The position numbers and the translations under genes are program-made. Shown one piece after another: positions 26,165 to 35,072 of a stretch of DNA of 60,546 nt. The notes beneath the pieces were generated by a model, which saw nothing but the letters and a program-made list of their open reading frames with translations, searched no databases and was not told the origin of the DNA. The stretch lies in NCBI RefSeq assembly GCF_000712595.1, contig NZ_JOTN01000022.1:1-60546 (forward strand), read 5' to 3'. The first letter of the stretch is position 1. The number at the start of each line of letters is the position of its first letter. Source of the stretch: Bacillus manliponensis. Lineage in GTDB: Bacteria > Bacillota > Bacilli > Bacillales > Bacillaceae_G.

Positions 26165-26728
26165 TTATGCTCCATAAAATTGTTTTAATTCACGAGAAAG
26201 GCGAGCAATTGGTAAACCAACAACGCTGTAATAATCACCTGTTATATGCTGAACAAACACAGATCCTTTTCCTTGAATACCATAACTACCTGCTTTATCT
26301 AACGGCTCTTTTGTTTTAATATAAGCGTTAATCTCTTCTTCTGTTAATTCCCAAAATGTTACTTCTGTCCTTTCATAGAACGTAACTGTTTTTTCTTTAG
26401 AAATAAGAGCTACTCCAGTGTACACTTCATGTGTTTTTCCCGAAAGAAAATGAAGCATTTCCTTTGCCTCTGCTTCATCAATTGGTTTCCCTAAAATGCG
26501 CGACTCATACGTCACAATTGTATCCGCACCAAGTACTACGCAGTCTTCATAATCTTTCGCAACATCTGCTGCTTTTTGCAGTGCAAGTGACATCACAATA
26601 TCATGCGGAGAAGAGTAAGCTCCAATTGTTTCATCGACATTGCTCACAGCAATTTCAAACGGAATATCAATCAGTTCCAGTAATTCTTTACGTCTTGGCG
26701 AGCCAGAGGCTAAAATTAATCTTTTCAT
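26165..26728 (-). CDS. maf: Maf-type nucleoside triphosphate pyrophosphatase
   Basis: Hydrolyses non-canonical or excess NTPs (dTTP/UTP class) and, in Bacillus, affects septum formation. The start [20 protein letters not shown] carries the SxxR substrate motif. GADTIV near 70 is the catalytic aspartate region; [13 protein letters not shown] is also typical. The ATG at 26728 follows GGAGAG; an upstream in-frame extension of 20 hydrophobic residues has no site and is rejected. Length is 187 residues. Confidence 0.94.
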   Translation of the reverse strand: MKRLILASGSPRRKELLELIDIPFEIAVSNVDETIGAYSSPHDIVMSLALQKAADVAKDYEDCVVLGADTIVTYESRILGKPIDEAEAKEMLHFLSGKTHEVYTGVALISKEKTVTFYERTEVTFWELTEEEINAYIKTKEPLDKAGSYGIQGKGSVFVQHITGDYYSVVGLPIARLSRELKQFYGA

Positions 26729-26842
26729 ATTCTCTCCTTCTATTGTCAAAATAAGCAGGAAGATACAAAGTAAACGTAACAAATACAAATCTTCCTTTCA
26801 AATTTTGAAAATAACGTTTTTCATTTTACAAAATGCAAAAGA

Positions 26843-26873
26843 AAAGAAAGAAGGTTGCGCTTCTTCTTTCTTT
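26843..26873 (-). terminator. Terminator of spoIIB
   Basis: AAAGAAAGAA (26843-26852) pairs with TTCTTTCTTT (26864-26873) around 11 bases. On the minus strand the tail is TTTTCTTTTG. It overlaps the spoIIB stop codon. Confidence 0.6.
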
Positions 26874-27810
26874 AATTATTATATGTTTTTTCCTTTTCGG
26901 AAACTATTTTTTCGTAAGAAAGAAGCCCATCAATTATGATTTTTTCTAATTTCGTCAACGTTTCAACATCTTTCTTTTCAGTTTTAACTGTTTGTACTGC
27001 AACAGATGTATACGTAAGCAATTTTCGTATATCTTCTCTTTTTATAGTTTTCCCGTTCTCTTCAATTTCTCCCCACTTTTTTTCAATAGCTTGTATTTCC
27101 TTTTTATCTATTTTTTCACCTGTCTGTAACTCACCGACATAAGCTACAAGTGCTGTATATAATGACTGTACATCTAGTAATAATGATCCATATTGTTTAT
27201 CTTCCTTTAACAGCGCTGAATCAGTAATTTCCCATTTTTTCTTTAAGACAGACATTCCTTTTTTCTTATGATCTGCAATTAATGCATCTATTGCGTTCTC
27301 ATCATTTGTCATACCCATAACAAGTAAATATTTGTCACCACTTGGCTTCAATGTCCCACTAAATCCTTTTTCTTTCCATTCGGCTAACGCTTCTTCTCCT
27401 TTTTCCTTTGTAGAAAAGGCACCTCCTTGTACAAAATATAGCGATAAGGCAGGTAACGGCATTGACGCACTTTGCTTCCGTTCTTGCTTCGGTTCTTGTA
27501 TGCTTGTCGTATTTACTACTGGAGCGACTTGTTGTTTCGTACCATCTTCCGTGAACAGTTGAATCATCCCCATCCCAAAACCAGTACCAATTAGCACAGC
27601 GGTGGAAATAACAATAACAAACTTATAACTTCCCTTCTTTTTTTCCTTGCCACTAACGATTTTCTCTCCTTTTTGAAAAGGCACAACATTATGAATCGTA
27701 CTCGCTTCTGGCAACATCCACTCGAACTCTTCTTTTTCTTTTTTACGCTCTACATACTTTGCTTCCGTTCCGTTCACTTTCACTGAAATTGTTCGTGATT
27801 GCTTGTCCAT
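26872..27810 (-). CDS. spoIIB: Stage II sporulation protein SpoIIB
   Basis: Localises at the sporulation septum and helps septal peptidoglycan thinning during engulfment. The 312-residue protein has a charged cytoplasmic N-terminus, one membrane helix at about 67-87 (FVIVISTAVLIGTGFGMG) and a SPOR domain at about 120-190 (LYFVQGGAFSTKEKGEEAL ... GDKYLLVMG). A helical lysine-rich tail follows. It is next to maf-radC, as in B. subtilis. ATG at 27810 after GAGGAG; a GTG three codons earlier lies inside that site. Confidence 0.9.
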   Translation of the reverse strand: MDKQSRTISVKVNGTEAKYVERKKEKEEFEWMLPEASTIHNVVPFQKGEKIVSGKEKKKGSYKFVIVISTAVLIGTGFGMGMIQLFTEDGTKQQVAPVVNTTSIQEPKQERKQSASMPLPALSLYFVQGGAFSTKEKGEEALAEWKEKGFSGTLKPSGDKYLLVMGMTNDENAIDALIADHKKKGMSVLKKKWEITDSALLKEDKQYGSLLLDVQSLYTALVAYVGELQTGEKIDKKEIQAIEKKWGEIEENGKTIKREDIRKLLTYTSVAVQTVKTEKKDVETLTKLEKIIIDGLLSYEKIVSEKEKTYNN

Positions 27811-28004
27811 CGCTCCCACTCCTCACTTCACGTCATTGCTCGCATCGTATCATATTCCCTTTAAAAAAGAACGAGATATTTGTCAGAGTCATTCGTCAAA
27901 TACTCCATTTTGTTATTTCATATGTATGCTTTTGCATCTATTTGTAGAACAAAAAACAAGAAGAGGAGTCTCATCTTGTTAAATACAAATAAAAAACGGT
28001 CTTT

Positions 28005-28214
28005 TTAGGTTAGATAGAGCTTTTGGCCGTGTATTGTAACGGTCAGGACCTTTTTGTACCACGGGCTTTGTTTAAACATAAGGGACAAGTGAGTGTAATC
28101 TCTTTCTTTCTGCATAGCCGTTACTTTGGTGTCTAAACACAACACATATTTCTCTTTCAAAAGAAATGTGTGATAACAATCCACCTTAAATGAACATTTT
28201 CCGTAGTAGCTCAT
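28005..28214 (-). CDS. Hypothetical small protein, 69 residues
   Basis: An open frame starts 16 bases after folC and encodes a basic, tyrosine/cysteine-containing protein (MSYYGKCSFKVDCYH ... WYKKVLTVTIHGQKLYLT) with no membrane segment. No clear ribosome-binding site precedes the ATG (TTTTTTGTAACCA), so it would rely on coupling to folC. I do not recognise the family. It occupies the place of the prepilin peptidase gene comC in B. subtilis. It could be real or a chance frame. Confidence 0.4.
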   Translation of the reverse strand: MSYYGKCSFKVDCYHTFLLKEKYVLCLDTKVTAMQKERDYTHLSLMFKQSPWYKKVLTVTIHGQKLYLT

Positions 28215-28230
28215 TGGTTACAAAAAACGT

Positions 28231-29532
28231 TTAGCACCTTTTTTGCAGCATGTATTTACGCACTTCCGATATAAAGTAAAGTGAACCTGTGATAATAAAC
28301 ACATCATCTTTTTGAAGACTTTCCACTGTGCTATCAATTGCTTCTTGCCAATCTTCAAATACTCGCTTTGACTTCATTTGCGAATAAGCGGCTAAATCTT
28401 CGGCACAAACTGCACGGTCGAACGTAAATGTTGTAAAAATTATTTCATTTGCAATCGTTTCTAACTTCCCTACCATTTCTTCTAATTGCTTATCACCAAG
28501 TGCTGTAAATAATACAGTTACTTTCTTATCATCATAATGCGACTTTACTGTCTCTGCTAAACTAGCTATTCCTTCTGGATTATGCGCACCATCGATAATA
28601 ATGGTTGGTTCTGTCTGTAATTGTTCAAATCGTCCAATCCAATACGCATCATGAAGCCCTGTTTTTATATGCTCGTCCTCAATACGTAACCCTTGCTCTT
28701 TTTGTAAGTATAAAAGTGCCATTAGAGCTACCCCTGCATTACGTACTTGATGGTTTCCTTTCATCGAAATATGCACGTCATGATACGAACATATTTCCGA
28801 GGAAAATGTAAATGTCTCACCTGCTGCATCCGATTCACACAAAGTAGCTATAAATTCTTTTCCAAGTTCGTATACATCTGCTCTTTTCTCTTTTGCTACT
28901 CCTCGAATCACTTCAAGGGCTTCCTGTTGATAAGTCCCTGTTATTACTGGAGTATTATCCTTTATAATCCCCGCTTTTTCATATGCAATGTCTGCAATTG
29001 TATTCCCTAAAATATGCATATGATCGCGGCCAATGTTTGTAATAATCGTTAAAATAGGAGAAATAACATTAGTTGAATCAAAGCGGCCACCAAGACCCGT
29101 CTCAAGTAATACAACATCACATTTGTTTACACTTCCAAAATAATAAAACATCATCACAGTAATAATTTCAAATTCTGTCGCAGCCCCTAAATCCGTTTCA
29201 TCTAACTTTTCTACAACAGGCTTTACTACATTTACAAGCATCTTAATTTCTTCATCTGTAATCGGCTTTCCATTCATACTAATTCGTTCGTTAAACGTCT
29301 CGATATAAGGAGAGGTAAATGTTCCTACTTTATAATTTGCTGCCTGTAATACACTTCGCATATATGTTAATGTGGAACCTTTCCCATTCGTTCCTGCTAA
29401 ATGAACACACTTTATATTTCGTTCGGGATTACCAAGCTCTTGTAACATCCAATTCATTCGCTCTAATCCCGGCTTAATTCCAAACTTTAAACGACTATGA
29501 ATCCAATTTATAGCTTCTTCATATGTATGCAT
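28231..29532 (-). CDS. folC: Folylpolyglutamate/dihydrofolate synthase FolC
   Basis: Adds glutamate to folates and makes dihydrofolate; Mur-ligase fold. The P-loop is HLAGTNGKGSTLTYM near residue 48. ETGLGGRFDSTNV near 145 and the IIDGAHNPEG segment near 310 are family signatures. Length is 433 residues from the ATG at 29532, which lies 11 bases after AAAGGGG. A GTG seven codons upstream lies within that site. It is downstream of valS, as in B. subtilis. Confidence 0.94.
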   Translation of the reverse strand: MHTYEEAINWIHSRLKFGIKPGLERMNWMLQELGNPERNIKCVHLAGTNGKGSTLTYMRSVLQAANYKVGTFTSPYIETFNERISMNGKPITDEEIKMLVNVVKPVVEKLDETDLGAATEFEIITVMMFYYFGSVNKCDVVLLETGLGGRFDSTNVISPILTIITNIGRDHMHILGNTIADIAYEKAGIIKDNTPVITGTYQQEALEVIRGVAKEKRADVYELGKEFIATLCESDAAGETFTFSSEICSYHDVHISMKGNHQVRNAGVALMALLYLQKEQGLRIEDEHIKTGLHDAYWIGRFEQLQTEPTIIIDGAHNPEGIASLAETVKSHYDDKKVTVLFTALGDKQLEEMVGKLETIANEIIFTTFTFDRAVCAEDLAAYSQMKSKRVFEDWQEAIDSTVESLQKDDVFIITGSLYFISEVRKYMLQKRC

Positions 29533-29633
29533 TATGTACGTTTCCCCTTTCACTCAAAAAAAGAACCAAGACAAATGTCTTAGTTCTATTATACGCAAAT
29601 AGAATAATCTTTGCCTTGGTTCATTGTTTCAAT

Positions 29634-32279
29634 TTACTTTTGTAAATCTGCTAAACGTTGACGAACTGCTTCACGTTTTTCTAGGTAATCTTTCTCTTTC
29701 GCACGCTCCCCTTCAATTACGGCAGCTGGTGCTTTCGCTACGAAACCTTCATTTGCAAGTTTCTTTTGAACACGCTCTACTTCTTTATCGAACTTCTCAA
29801 GTTCCTTTTCAAGACGTGCTTTTTCTTCGTCTAAGTTAATTAAGTCCGCTAACGGTAAGAATAACTCTGCACCGGATACGATTGCTGTCATCGCTTTTTC
29901 TGGCGCTTCTAAATCCGTTTTGATTGTTAATTCACTTGGGTTACAGAAACGCTCGATGTATGAGCTATTTTTTGTAAGCTGTGCTAATACCGCTTCGTCT
30001 TTCGCTTTAATTTGCAGCTGAACTTTTTTGCTCATTGGCGTGTTTACTTCAGCGCGAATGTTACGAACTGAGCGAATAATATCTACAAGAAGATTCATTT
30101 CTACTGCTGCACCTTTATCTTGTAAATCTTCGCGAACTGTTGGCCAAGCTGCTACTGTAATAGACTCACCTTCATGCGGTAAATGCTGCCAAATTTTCTC
30201 TGTAACGAATGGCATGAATGGGTGAAGTAAACGCATCGTTTGATCTAGTACGTATGCTAAAACAGAACGAGTTGTATGCTTCGCCGCTTCATCTTCTCCG
30301 TATAACGGTATTTTCGCCATTTCAATATACCAATCACAGAAGTCATCCCAAATGAAGTTGTATAACGCACGACCAACTTCACCTAGCTCGTATTTATCAA
30401 TGTTACGTGTTACGCTCTCGATTGTTTCATTTAAGCGAGTTAAAATCCATTTATCCGCAACAGACTTTTCACCTGTTAAATCGATATCTTCATACTTCAT
30501 ACCATCAAGATTCATTAATACGAAGCGAGATGCGTTCCAAATTTTATTGATGAAGTTCCACGTCGATTCAACTTTCTCCATGCTGAAGCGTAAATCTTGA
30601 CCTGGAGAACTTCCTGTTGTTAAGAAGAAGCGCATTGCATCTGCACCGTACTTCTCGATAACATCCATTGGATCAATACCGTTTCCAAGAGACTTACTCA
30701 TTTTACGTCCTTGCTCATCGCGAACAAGACCGTGAATTAATACATCTTTAAATGGACGCTCACCTGTAAACTCTAATCCTTGGAAGATCATACGAGATAC
30801 CCAGAAGAAGATAATGTCATAACCTGTTACAAGAACATCTGTTGAGTAGTAACGTTTAAAGTCTGCTGATTCTTCATTTGGCCAGCCGAGTGTTGAGAAT
30901 GGCCATAATGCTGAACTGAACCATGTATCTAATACGTCGTTATCTTGCTCCCAATTTTCGATATCTGCCGGTGCTTCCATACCTACATGTACTTCACCAG
31001 TTTCTTTATGATACCAAGCTGGTATGCGGTGTCCCCACCATAATTGACGAGAAATACACCAGTCATGAATGTTTTCCATCCAGCGTAAGTACGTATTCTC
31101 AAAGCGTTCTGGAACGAATGTTACTTTTTCTTCTTCTTTTTGCTGAAGCGCAACTGCCTTTTCTGCAAGTGGTGCCATTTTTACGAACCACTGCGTTGAT
31201 AAGTAAGGCTCAACAACAGCGCCGCTACGCTCACTATGACCTACTGAGTGCATATGAGGTTCAATTTCTACTAATACGCCAGCTTCTTGTAAGTCTTTTA
31301 CTAATTGCTTACGGCACTCGAAGCGGTCCATATCTTTGTACTTACCAGCTTTTTCGTTCATCGTACCATCTTCGTTCATTACAAGGATACGTGGTAAGTT
31401 ATGACGGTTACCTACTTCAAAGTCGTTTGGATCATGAGCTGGTGTAATTTTTACAACACCTGTACCAAACTCTGGGTCTACGTAGTCGTCAGCAATAATT
31501 GGAATTTCACGATTTACGATTGGAAGTGTAACTGTTTTACCAATTAAATCTTTGTAACGCTCATCTTCTGGATGAACCGCTACAGCTGTATCACCAAGCA
31601 TCGTTTCTGGGCGAGTTGTTGCAAGACGAATGTGACCAGATCCATCTGTTAATGGATATTCCATATGATAAAATGCACCTTGTACATCTTTATGAATTAC
31701 TTCAATATCAGAAAGGGCTGTTCGCGTTGCTGGGTCCCAGTTAATAATGTATTCACCACGGTAAATTAAACCTTTTTCATACAGTTCAACGAATACTTTC
31801 TTAACCGCTTCAGATAAACCTTCATCAAGCGTAAAGCGCTCGCGAGAATAGTCAAGTCCTAAACCAACTTTCCCCCACTGTGCACGAATGTGAGATGCGT
31901 ACTCTTCTTTCCACTCCCACGCTTTTTCAAGAAACTTTTCACGGCCAAGGTCGTAACGAGAAATACCTTCTTCACGAAGTTTCCCTTCTACTTTCGCCTG
32001 CGTTGCAATACCTGCATGGTCCATACCAGGTAACCATAATACATCGTATCCTTGCATGCGTTTCGTACGTGTTAAAATATCTTGAAGCGCTGTATCCCAA
32101 GCATGACCTAAATGAAGTTTACCAGTTACGTTTGGAGGTGGAATTACAATCGTGTAAGGTTGTTTTTTCTCGTCTCCTGTTGCTTCAAAATATTTACCCT
32201 CTAGCCACCATTTATAGCGGCCTTCTTCTACGGATATATGATCGTATTTTGTTGGTAAGTTATTTTCCGTATTTGACAT
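29634..32279 (-). CDS. valS: Valyl-tRNA synthetase ValS
   Basis: A class Ia synthetase of 881 residues that charges tRNA-Val and edits mischarged threonine. The HIGH motif appears as [16 protein letters not shown] near 48-63 and KMSKS as [11 protein letters not shown] near 525. A CP1 editing domain lies between, with [17 protein letters not shown]. An anticodon-binding domain follows, then a C-terminal coiled coil ([19 protein letters not shown]) after about 810. GGAGGG precedes the ATG. Expression is controlled by the T-box leader upstream. ysxD, found between valS and ysxE in B. subtilis, is absent. Confidence 0.97.
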   Translation of the reverse strand: MSNTENNLPTKYDHISVEEGRYKWWLEGKYFEATGDEKKQPYTIVIPPPNVTGKLHLGHAWDTALQDILTRTKRMQGYDVLWLPGMDHAGIATQAKVEGKLREEGISRYDLGREKFLEKAWEWKEEYASHIRAQWGKVGLGLDYSRERFTLDEGLSEAVKKVFVELYEKGLIYRGEYIINWDPATRTALSDIEVIHKDVQGAFYHMEYPLTDGSGHIRLATTRPETMLGDTAVAVHPEDERYKDLIGKTVTLPIVNREIPIIADDYVDPEFGTGVVKITPAHDPNDFEVGNRHNLPRILVMNEDGTMNEKAGKYKDMDRFECRKQLVKDLQEAGVLVEIEPHMHSVGHSERSGAVVEPYLSTQWFVKMAPLAEKAVALQQKEEEKVTFVPERFENTYLRWMENIHDWCISRQLWWGHRIPAWYHKETGEVHVGMEAPADIENWEQDNDVLDTWFSSALWPFSTLGWPNEESADFKRYYSTDVLVTGYDIIFFWVSRMIFQGLEFTGERPFKDVLIHGLVRDEQGRKMSKSLGNGIDPMDVIEKYGADAMRFFLTTGSSPGQDLRFSMEKVESTWNFINKIWNASRFVLMNLDGMKYEDIDLTGEKSVADKWILTRLNETIESVTRNIDKYELGEVGRALYNFIWDDFCDWYIEMAKIPLYGEDEAAKHTTRSVLAYVLDQTMRLLHPFMPFVTEKIWQHLPHEGESITVAAWPTVREDLQDKGAAVEMNLLVDIIRSVRNIRAEVNTPMSKKVQLQIKAKDEAVLAQLTKNSSYIERFCNPSELTIKTDLEAPEKAMTAIVSGAELFLPLADLINLDEEKARLEKELEKFDKEVERVQKKLANEGFVAKAPAAVIEGERAKEKDYLEKREAVRQRLADLQK

Positions 32280-32296
32280 ATTTTTCCCTCCTTAAA

Positions 32297-32547
32297 AATA
32301 AAAAAACCCCCTCATCCAAAAGGACGACGGAGATCGCGGTACCACCTTTTTTTACAGATATAGATACACTACACCTGTACGCTTAACATCTGTAACGGGT
32401 TTCACCGGCTCCTCCTACTTTCCAAACGTGAGTTCAAAGAAGCTGCTCAAGGGCGACCTTCCAACACTACCATCTAAGAAATCTCTCAGCAAATGATTTC
32501 TCTCTCTGAAGACGTAGGACGCTGTACTCTTCCCTTTCAACGCATTG
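32297..32547 (-). promoter_or_regulatory. T-box riboswitch of valS
   Basis: On the minus strand the leader opens GCGTTGAAAGGGAAGAGTA, typical of T-box stem I with its AGTA box. It contains the antiterminator T-box GGTGGTACCGCG (32335-32346) and ends in a terminator with a run of T just before valS. Uncharged tRNA-Val would stabilise the antiterminator. Both GUA and GUC triplets occur near the expected specifier loop, so I do not assign the specifier. It fills most of the 488-base interval valS-ysxE. Confidence 0.93.
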
Positions 32548-32651
32548 TTATATACGTTTTGAAATTATAAATATATCTTATAGTCTAAAAAATAAATGTG
32601 CAATCGTCAATAAGCTTAACCAATTTTTTTATACTATATGCAAATAAATAT

Positions 32652-32695
32652 AAAAAGTGCGAAATAGACACGTAAGTTTCTATCTCGCACTTTTT
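32652..32695 (-). terminator. Terminator of ysxE
   Basis: AAAAAGTGCG (32652-32661) pairs with CGCACTTTTT (32686-32695); the arms continue inward (ATAGA/TCTAT). The minus-strand tail is TTTTTATATTTATTT. Confidence 0.85.
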
Positions 32696-32767
32696 ATTTT
32701 TTCAAGATATTTACGCTTTGCTACTTCTTACTGTTCTCATTTCATGTATGATACATTGCAACTTAAA

Positions 32768-33805
32768 TTATGACGGATTTTGCGCGTCAGCTGCTTGCAA
32801 TTGAGAAATAAAATATTCAATATTACTGACGAGCCAATAGGACTGTTGTAACCCTTTTGTATTTCCTAATTCACTATGTTCGCTACGACTTTTTCTCGCA
32901 TTCATATACATGCGCAGCTGCTCAATAAAAGGACTAGGGTATGTTAAGTATGCACGAAACAAAAGATGTTCCTCGTTTGTAAATGGAAAACTCCCTTGAT
33001 ATTTTTGATACCATTCATAACGATCACTTCTTACAATTGGATACGTACGAAAAGAACGGGAATAAAATTGAACGAGGTCTTGAACAGGTGTTGTAAAATG
33101 AGAACGTTCAAAACTAATGAAATAACCATTTCGATGATGATCAAATAGAAAGTGATTCATTGCAACATTCCCATGAACGAATGAAACACGCGTTTTTTCT
33201 TTTTCTTTCATTGCCTCATGCCACTGCGCTAACTGCTTATTTGCAAATTCATGTGCACGAGAAACGTAATGGTAATAAGTACAATACTGCAATTCAAATG
33301 GAGACATGTACCACTTCGATTCACATTCAATAAGAAATTGTTCGAGTAATTCCCCGTCTTTTTCCCATCTCGCTTGCATATTTGTCACATGATTTTCTAT
33401 TTGCTCTTCTGTTATATTTTCCTCACGCACTGTTTTTTGATGAAGCAAGCCGAGTGTCTGAAGCATTTTATGGTAATGATCATTTTCTTCACCATCTCCC
33501 TCTCCATGTTCAAGCCACGGCATTAAGTAATAGTTATACGCTTCATCACTTAAAATATGACGTCCATCTTTCGAATGATAAACGGGTGCAAAATGCGTAA
33601 ATCCTTTTTCGTACAGAAATTGAATATGTTTCATAATATCGCCCCGATGTTTCCGCATAAGAGGGAGCTTCTTTAACGCATATGGCCCTTGACTTGTATG
33701 CACTTTTACGACATTTCCGTACTCTTCTATATGTTCGACCTGCAATTGATACGAATGTAAAATTGGTGTGTAACGCTCTCTAAGTTCTCTATCCACTGCA
33801 AACAA
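32768..33805 (-). CDS. ysxE: Spore coat protein YsxE (CotS/aminoglycoside-phosphotransferase fold)
   Basis: A 345-residue kinase-like protein of the CotS family that associates with the spore coat. Kinase-fold traces include YALKKLPLMRKHRGDI near 42 and a catalytic-loop-like VSFVHGNVAMNHFLFD near 210, where HGN replaces HGD. Activity is uncertain. It lies next to spoVID, as in B. subtilis. No ATG is available at the start: TTG at 33805 is only 2-4 bases after AAAGGGG and GTG at 33796 about 11 bases after it, so the exact N-terminus is open. Degenerate repeats lie just upstream. Confidence 0.85.
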   Translation of the reverse strand: MFAVDRELRERYTPILHSYQLQVEHIEEYGNVVKVHTSQGPYALKKLPLMRKHRGDIMKHIQFLYEKGFTHFAPVYHSKDGRHILSDEAYNYYLMPWLEHGEGDGEENDHYHKMLQTLGLLHQKTVREENITEEQIENHVTNMQARWEKDGELLEQFLIECESKWYMSPFELQYCTYYHYVSRAHEFANKQLAQWHEAMKEKEKTRVSFVHGNVAMNHFLFDHHRNGYFISFERSHFTTPVQDLVQFYSRSFRTYPIVRSDRYEWYQKYQGSFPFTNEEHLLFRAYLTYPSPFIEQLRMYMNARKSRSEHSELGNTKGLQQSYWLVSNIEYFISQLQAADAQNPS

Positions 33806-33826
33806 CGCCCCTTTCTAAAGGACGTA

Positions 33827-33922
33827 AAATAAAGTGAAACTTCAATCAATCGGACTTTCACGGGCTAAAGTAAAACTTCAAATCAGTGAAGACTTTCCAC
33901 TAACCATTATCCGAACCGATTG
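33827..33922 (+). repeat. Two degenerate, tandem fragments of the dispersed repeat (copy C1)
   Basis: AAATAAAGTGAAACTTCAATCA passes directly into AATCGGACTTTCACGGGCT, an internally deleted copy. A second start AAAGTAAAACTTCAAATCAGTG and an end CCGAACCGATTG follow. Both match parts of the copies at 7435 and 60331. They lie between spoVID and ysxE. Confidence 0.65.
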
Positions 33923-33949
33923 ATAACAAGAAAATAAAGGAGAAGAGGA

Positions 33950-34025
33950 TAAAGTGAAACTTCACTAAGTGGGGGTCTTCATCCCCCACTTAGTGTTAGT
34001 CCGACCAATCGGGCTGTTAATCTCC
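33950..34025 (+). repeat. Dispersed palindromic repeat (copy C2)
   Basis: TAAAGTGAAACTTCACTAAGTGGGGG, then CCCCCACTTAGT, then CCGACCAATCGGGCTGTTAATCTCCC. The hairpin arms differ from copies B and E in a paired fashion (TAAGTG/CACTTA instead of TCAGTG/CACTGA). It is bracketed by GGAGAAG (33939-33945) and CTTCTCC (34026-34032), so it sits in the loop of a terminator-like inverted repeat following spoVID. Confidence 0.8.
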
Positions 34026-34042
34026 CTTCTCCATTTATAACT

Positions 34043-34966
34043 TTACTTCATCCTCGTTCTTGGAACAGGAATATATATAATTTGTCCTGTCGATAAATAC
34101 ATATCATCCATCCCATTTACACGATGTAAATTTTGGACAGAAGTTTCATATCTTTCTGCTACAGAATCAACTGTATCCCCTTCTTGCACGAAATACATAC
34201 GGAGCTTCGTAAATTCTTCTTCGCCGCCTTTTGTAAATAATTTTGTTAAATATAATGCATTTTCATCTCGATCAGAGTATGAGATTTCTTCCTTCTCTTC
34301 TAACTCTTGTTTCCCGTATTTTTCTGCTACCGTGTCTTTTCGTCCAAATAGTTCAAACTGAGGAGCAGCCTCCTCATGAACAGTCTCTTCTTCCTTTTCT
34401 TCCTCTTCTATAACAGCCTCTTTACGCGATTCAATTTGAAACGGTTCAAATGCATAGTCGTTCCATTCTGTTTCTTCTTCCTCTTCTAGCACTTCCTCTT
34501 CTTCATACAGCTGTCCAATATGACTTTCCCTTTCTTCTTCAGCACAGAGCCCTTCAATTGATATATCAGCTAACAACTGCAAACATCCTACTTCTGGTAA
34601 TTCATAATCAAATTCTTCAATTTCTACTTGTAGCCGCTCCACATCTTCTACACGACTTCGTGGAATTGAGATTTCTAACGGAAAAGAATGAACAAGCTCA
34701 TTCACACCATCTTCACGCACTTCAACATAATCTATCATTCTTGCTGGAGATAATTCCCTCAGTGAAAAAGTCGAATCATCCTCTTCTGCAACGTACTCTC
34801 CCGTCAAATCAAGCTGACCTCTTACGATTACTTCATGTTCATTCTCTTCTATAACAACGTCAGGATCTAACGAAATAGAAATAAGTTCTTTGACTTCCTG
34901 TCCTTTTTGGAACCAAACAGATTCTTTTAGCGAAAAGCGCAATGACGTCTGTTGATCTGTTGCCAC
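34043..34966 (-). CDS. spoVID: Stage VI sporulation / coat encasement protein SpoVID
   Basis: Drives coat encasement and binds SafA. The N-terminal beta-rich domain (about 1-140) starts LRFSLKESVWFQKGQEVKEL. A very acidic Glu-rich linker follows (about 150-235). The C-terminus is a LysM domain (about 255-305; YFVQEGDTVDSVAERY ... MYLSTGQIIYIPVP) that in B. subtilis binds peptidoglycan precursor. At 307 residues it is far shorter than the roughly 575 of B. subtilis because the linker is reduced. A sigma-E promoter candidate lies upstream. Its partner gene safA is at the left edge of this window. Confidence 0.93.
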   Translation of the reverse strand: MATDQQTSLRFSLKESVWFQKGQEVKELISISLDPDVVIEENEHEVIVRGQLDLTGEYVAEEDDSTFSLRELSPARMIDYVEVREDGVNELVHSFPLEISIPRSRVEDVERLQVEIEEFDYELPEVGCLQLLADISIEGLCAEEERESHIGQLYEEEEVLEEEEETEWNDYAFEPFQIESRKEAVIEEEEKEEETVHEEAAPQFELFGRKDTVAEKYGKQELEEKEEISYSDRDENALYLTKLFTKGGEEEFTKLRMYFVQEGDTVDSVAERYETSVQNLHRVNGMDDMYLSTGQIIYIPVPRTRMK

Positions 34967-35001
34967 TTCGTATTCCCCCTCTCAAACTCTGTGTCATTAC
35001 A

Positions 35002-35030
35002 GGTTTATGTGCAAGGTGAATACTTTATGA
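35002..35030 (-). promoter_or_regulatory. Candidate sigma-E promoter of spoVID
   Basis: On the minus strand TCATAAA (35024-35030), 14 bases, CATAAACC (35002-35009). Spacing and the CATA core suit sigma-E; the -10 deviates at two positions. It lies just past the hemL terminator and about 40 bases before the spoVID start. Confidence 0.45.
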
Positions 35031-35037
35031 ATAAAAA

Positions 35038-35061
35038 AATCGCTCTCAAACGAGAGCGATT
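35038..35061 (-). terminator. Terminator of the hem operon
   Basis: AATCGCTCTC/GAGAGCGATT with an AAAC loop and a seven-T tail on the minus strand, 11 bases after the hemL stop. Confidence 0.9.
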
Positions 35062-35072
35062 GATTTCATTCA

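Noticed and set aside
26165-26788. Longer maf start adding 20 hydrophobic residues
   Set aside because: No binding site at 26788, and GGAGAG sits before the ATG at 26728, which gives the canonical [13 protein letters not shown] start.
30923-31447. 174-codon plus-strand frame inside valS
   Set aside because: Antisense to conserved ValS coding sequence; composition and lack of a start signal mark it as a shadow. The same holds for antisense frames in mreC, mreB, clpX, hemC and rdgB.
32280-32767. Possible ysxD remnant between valS and ysxE
   Set aside because: The interval is accounted for by the T-box leader, its promoter region and the ysxE terminator; no coding remnant seen.
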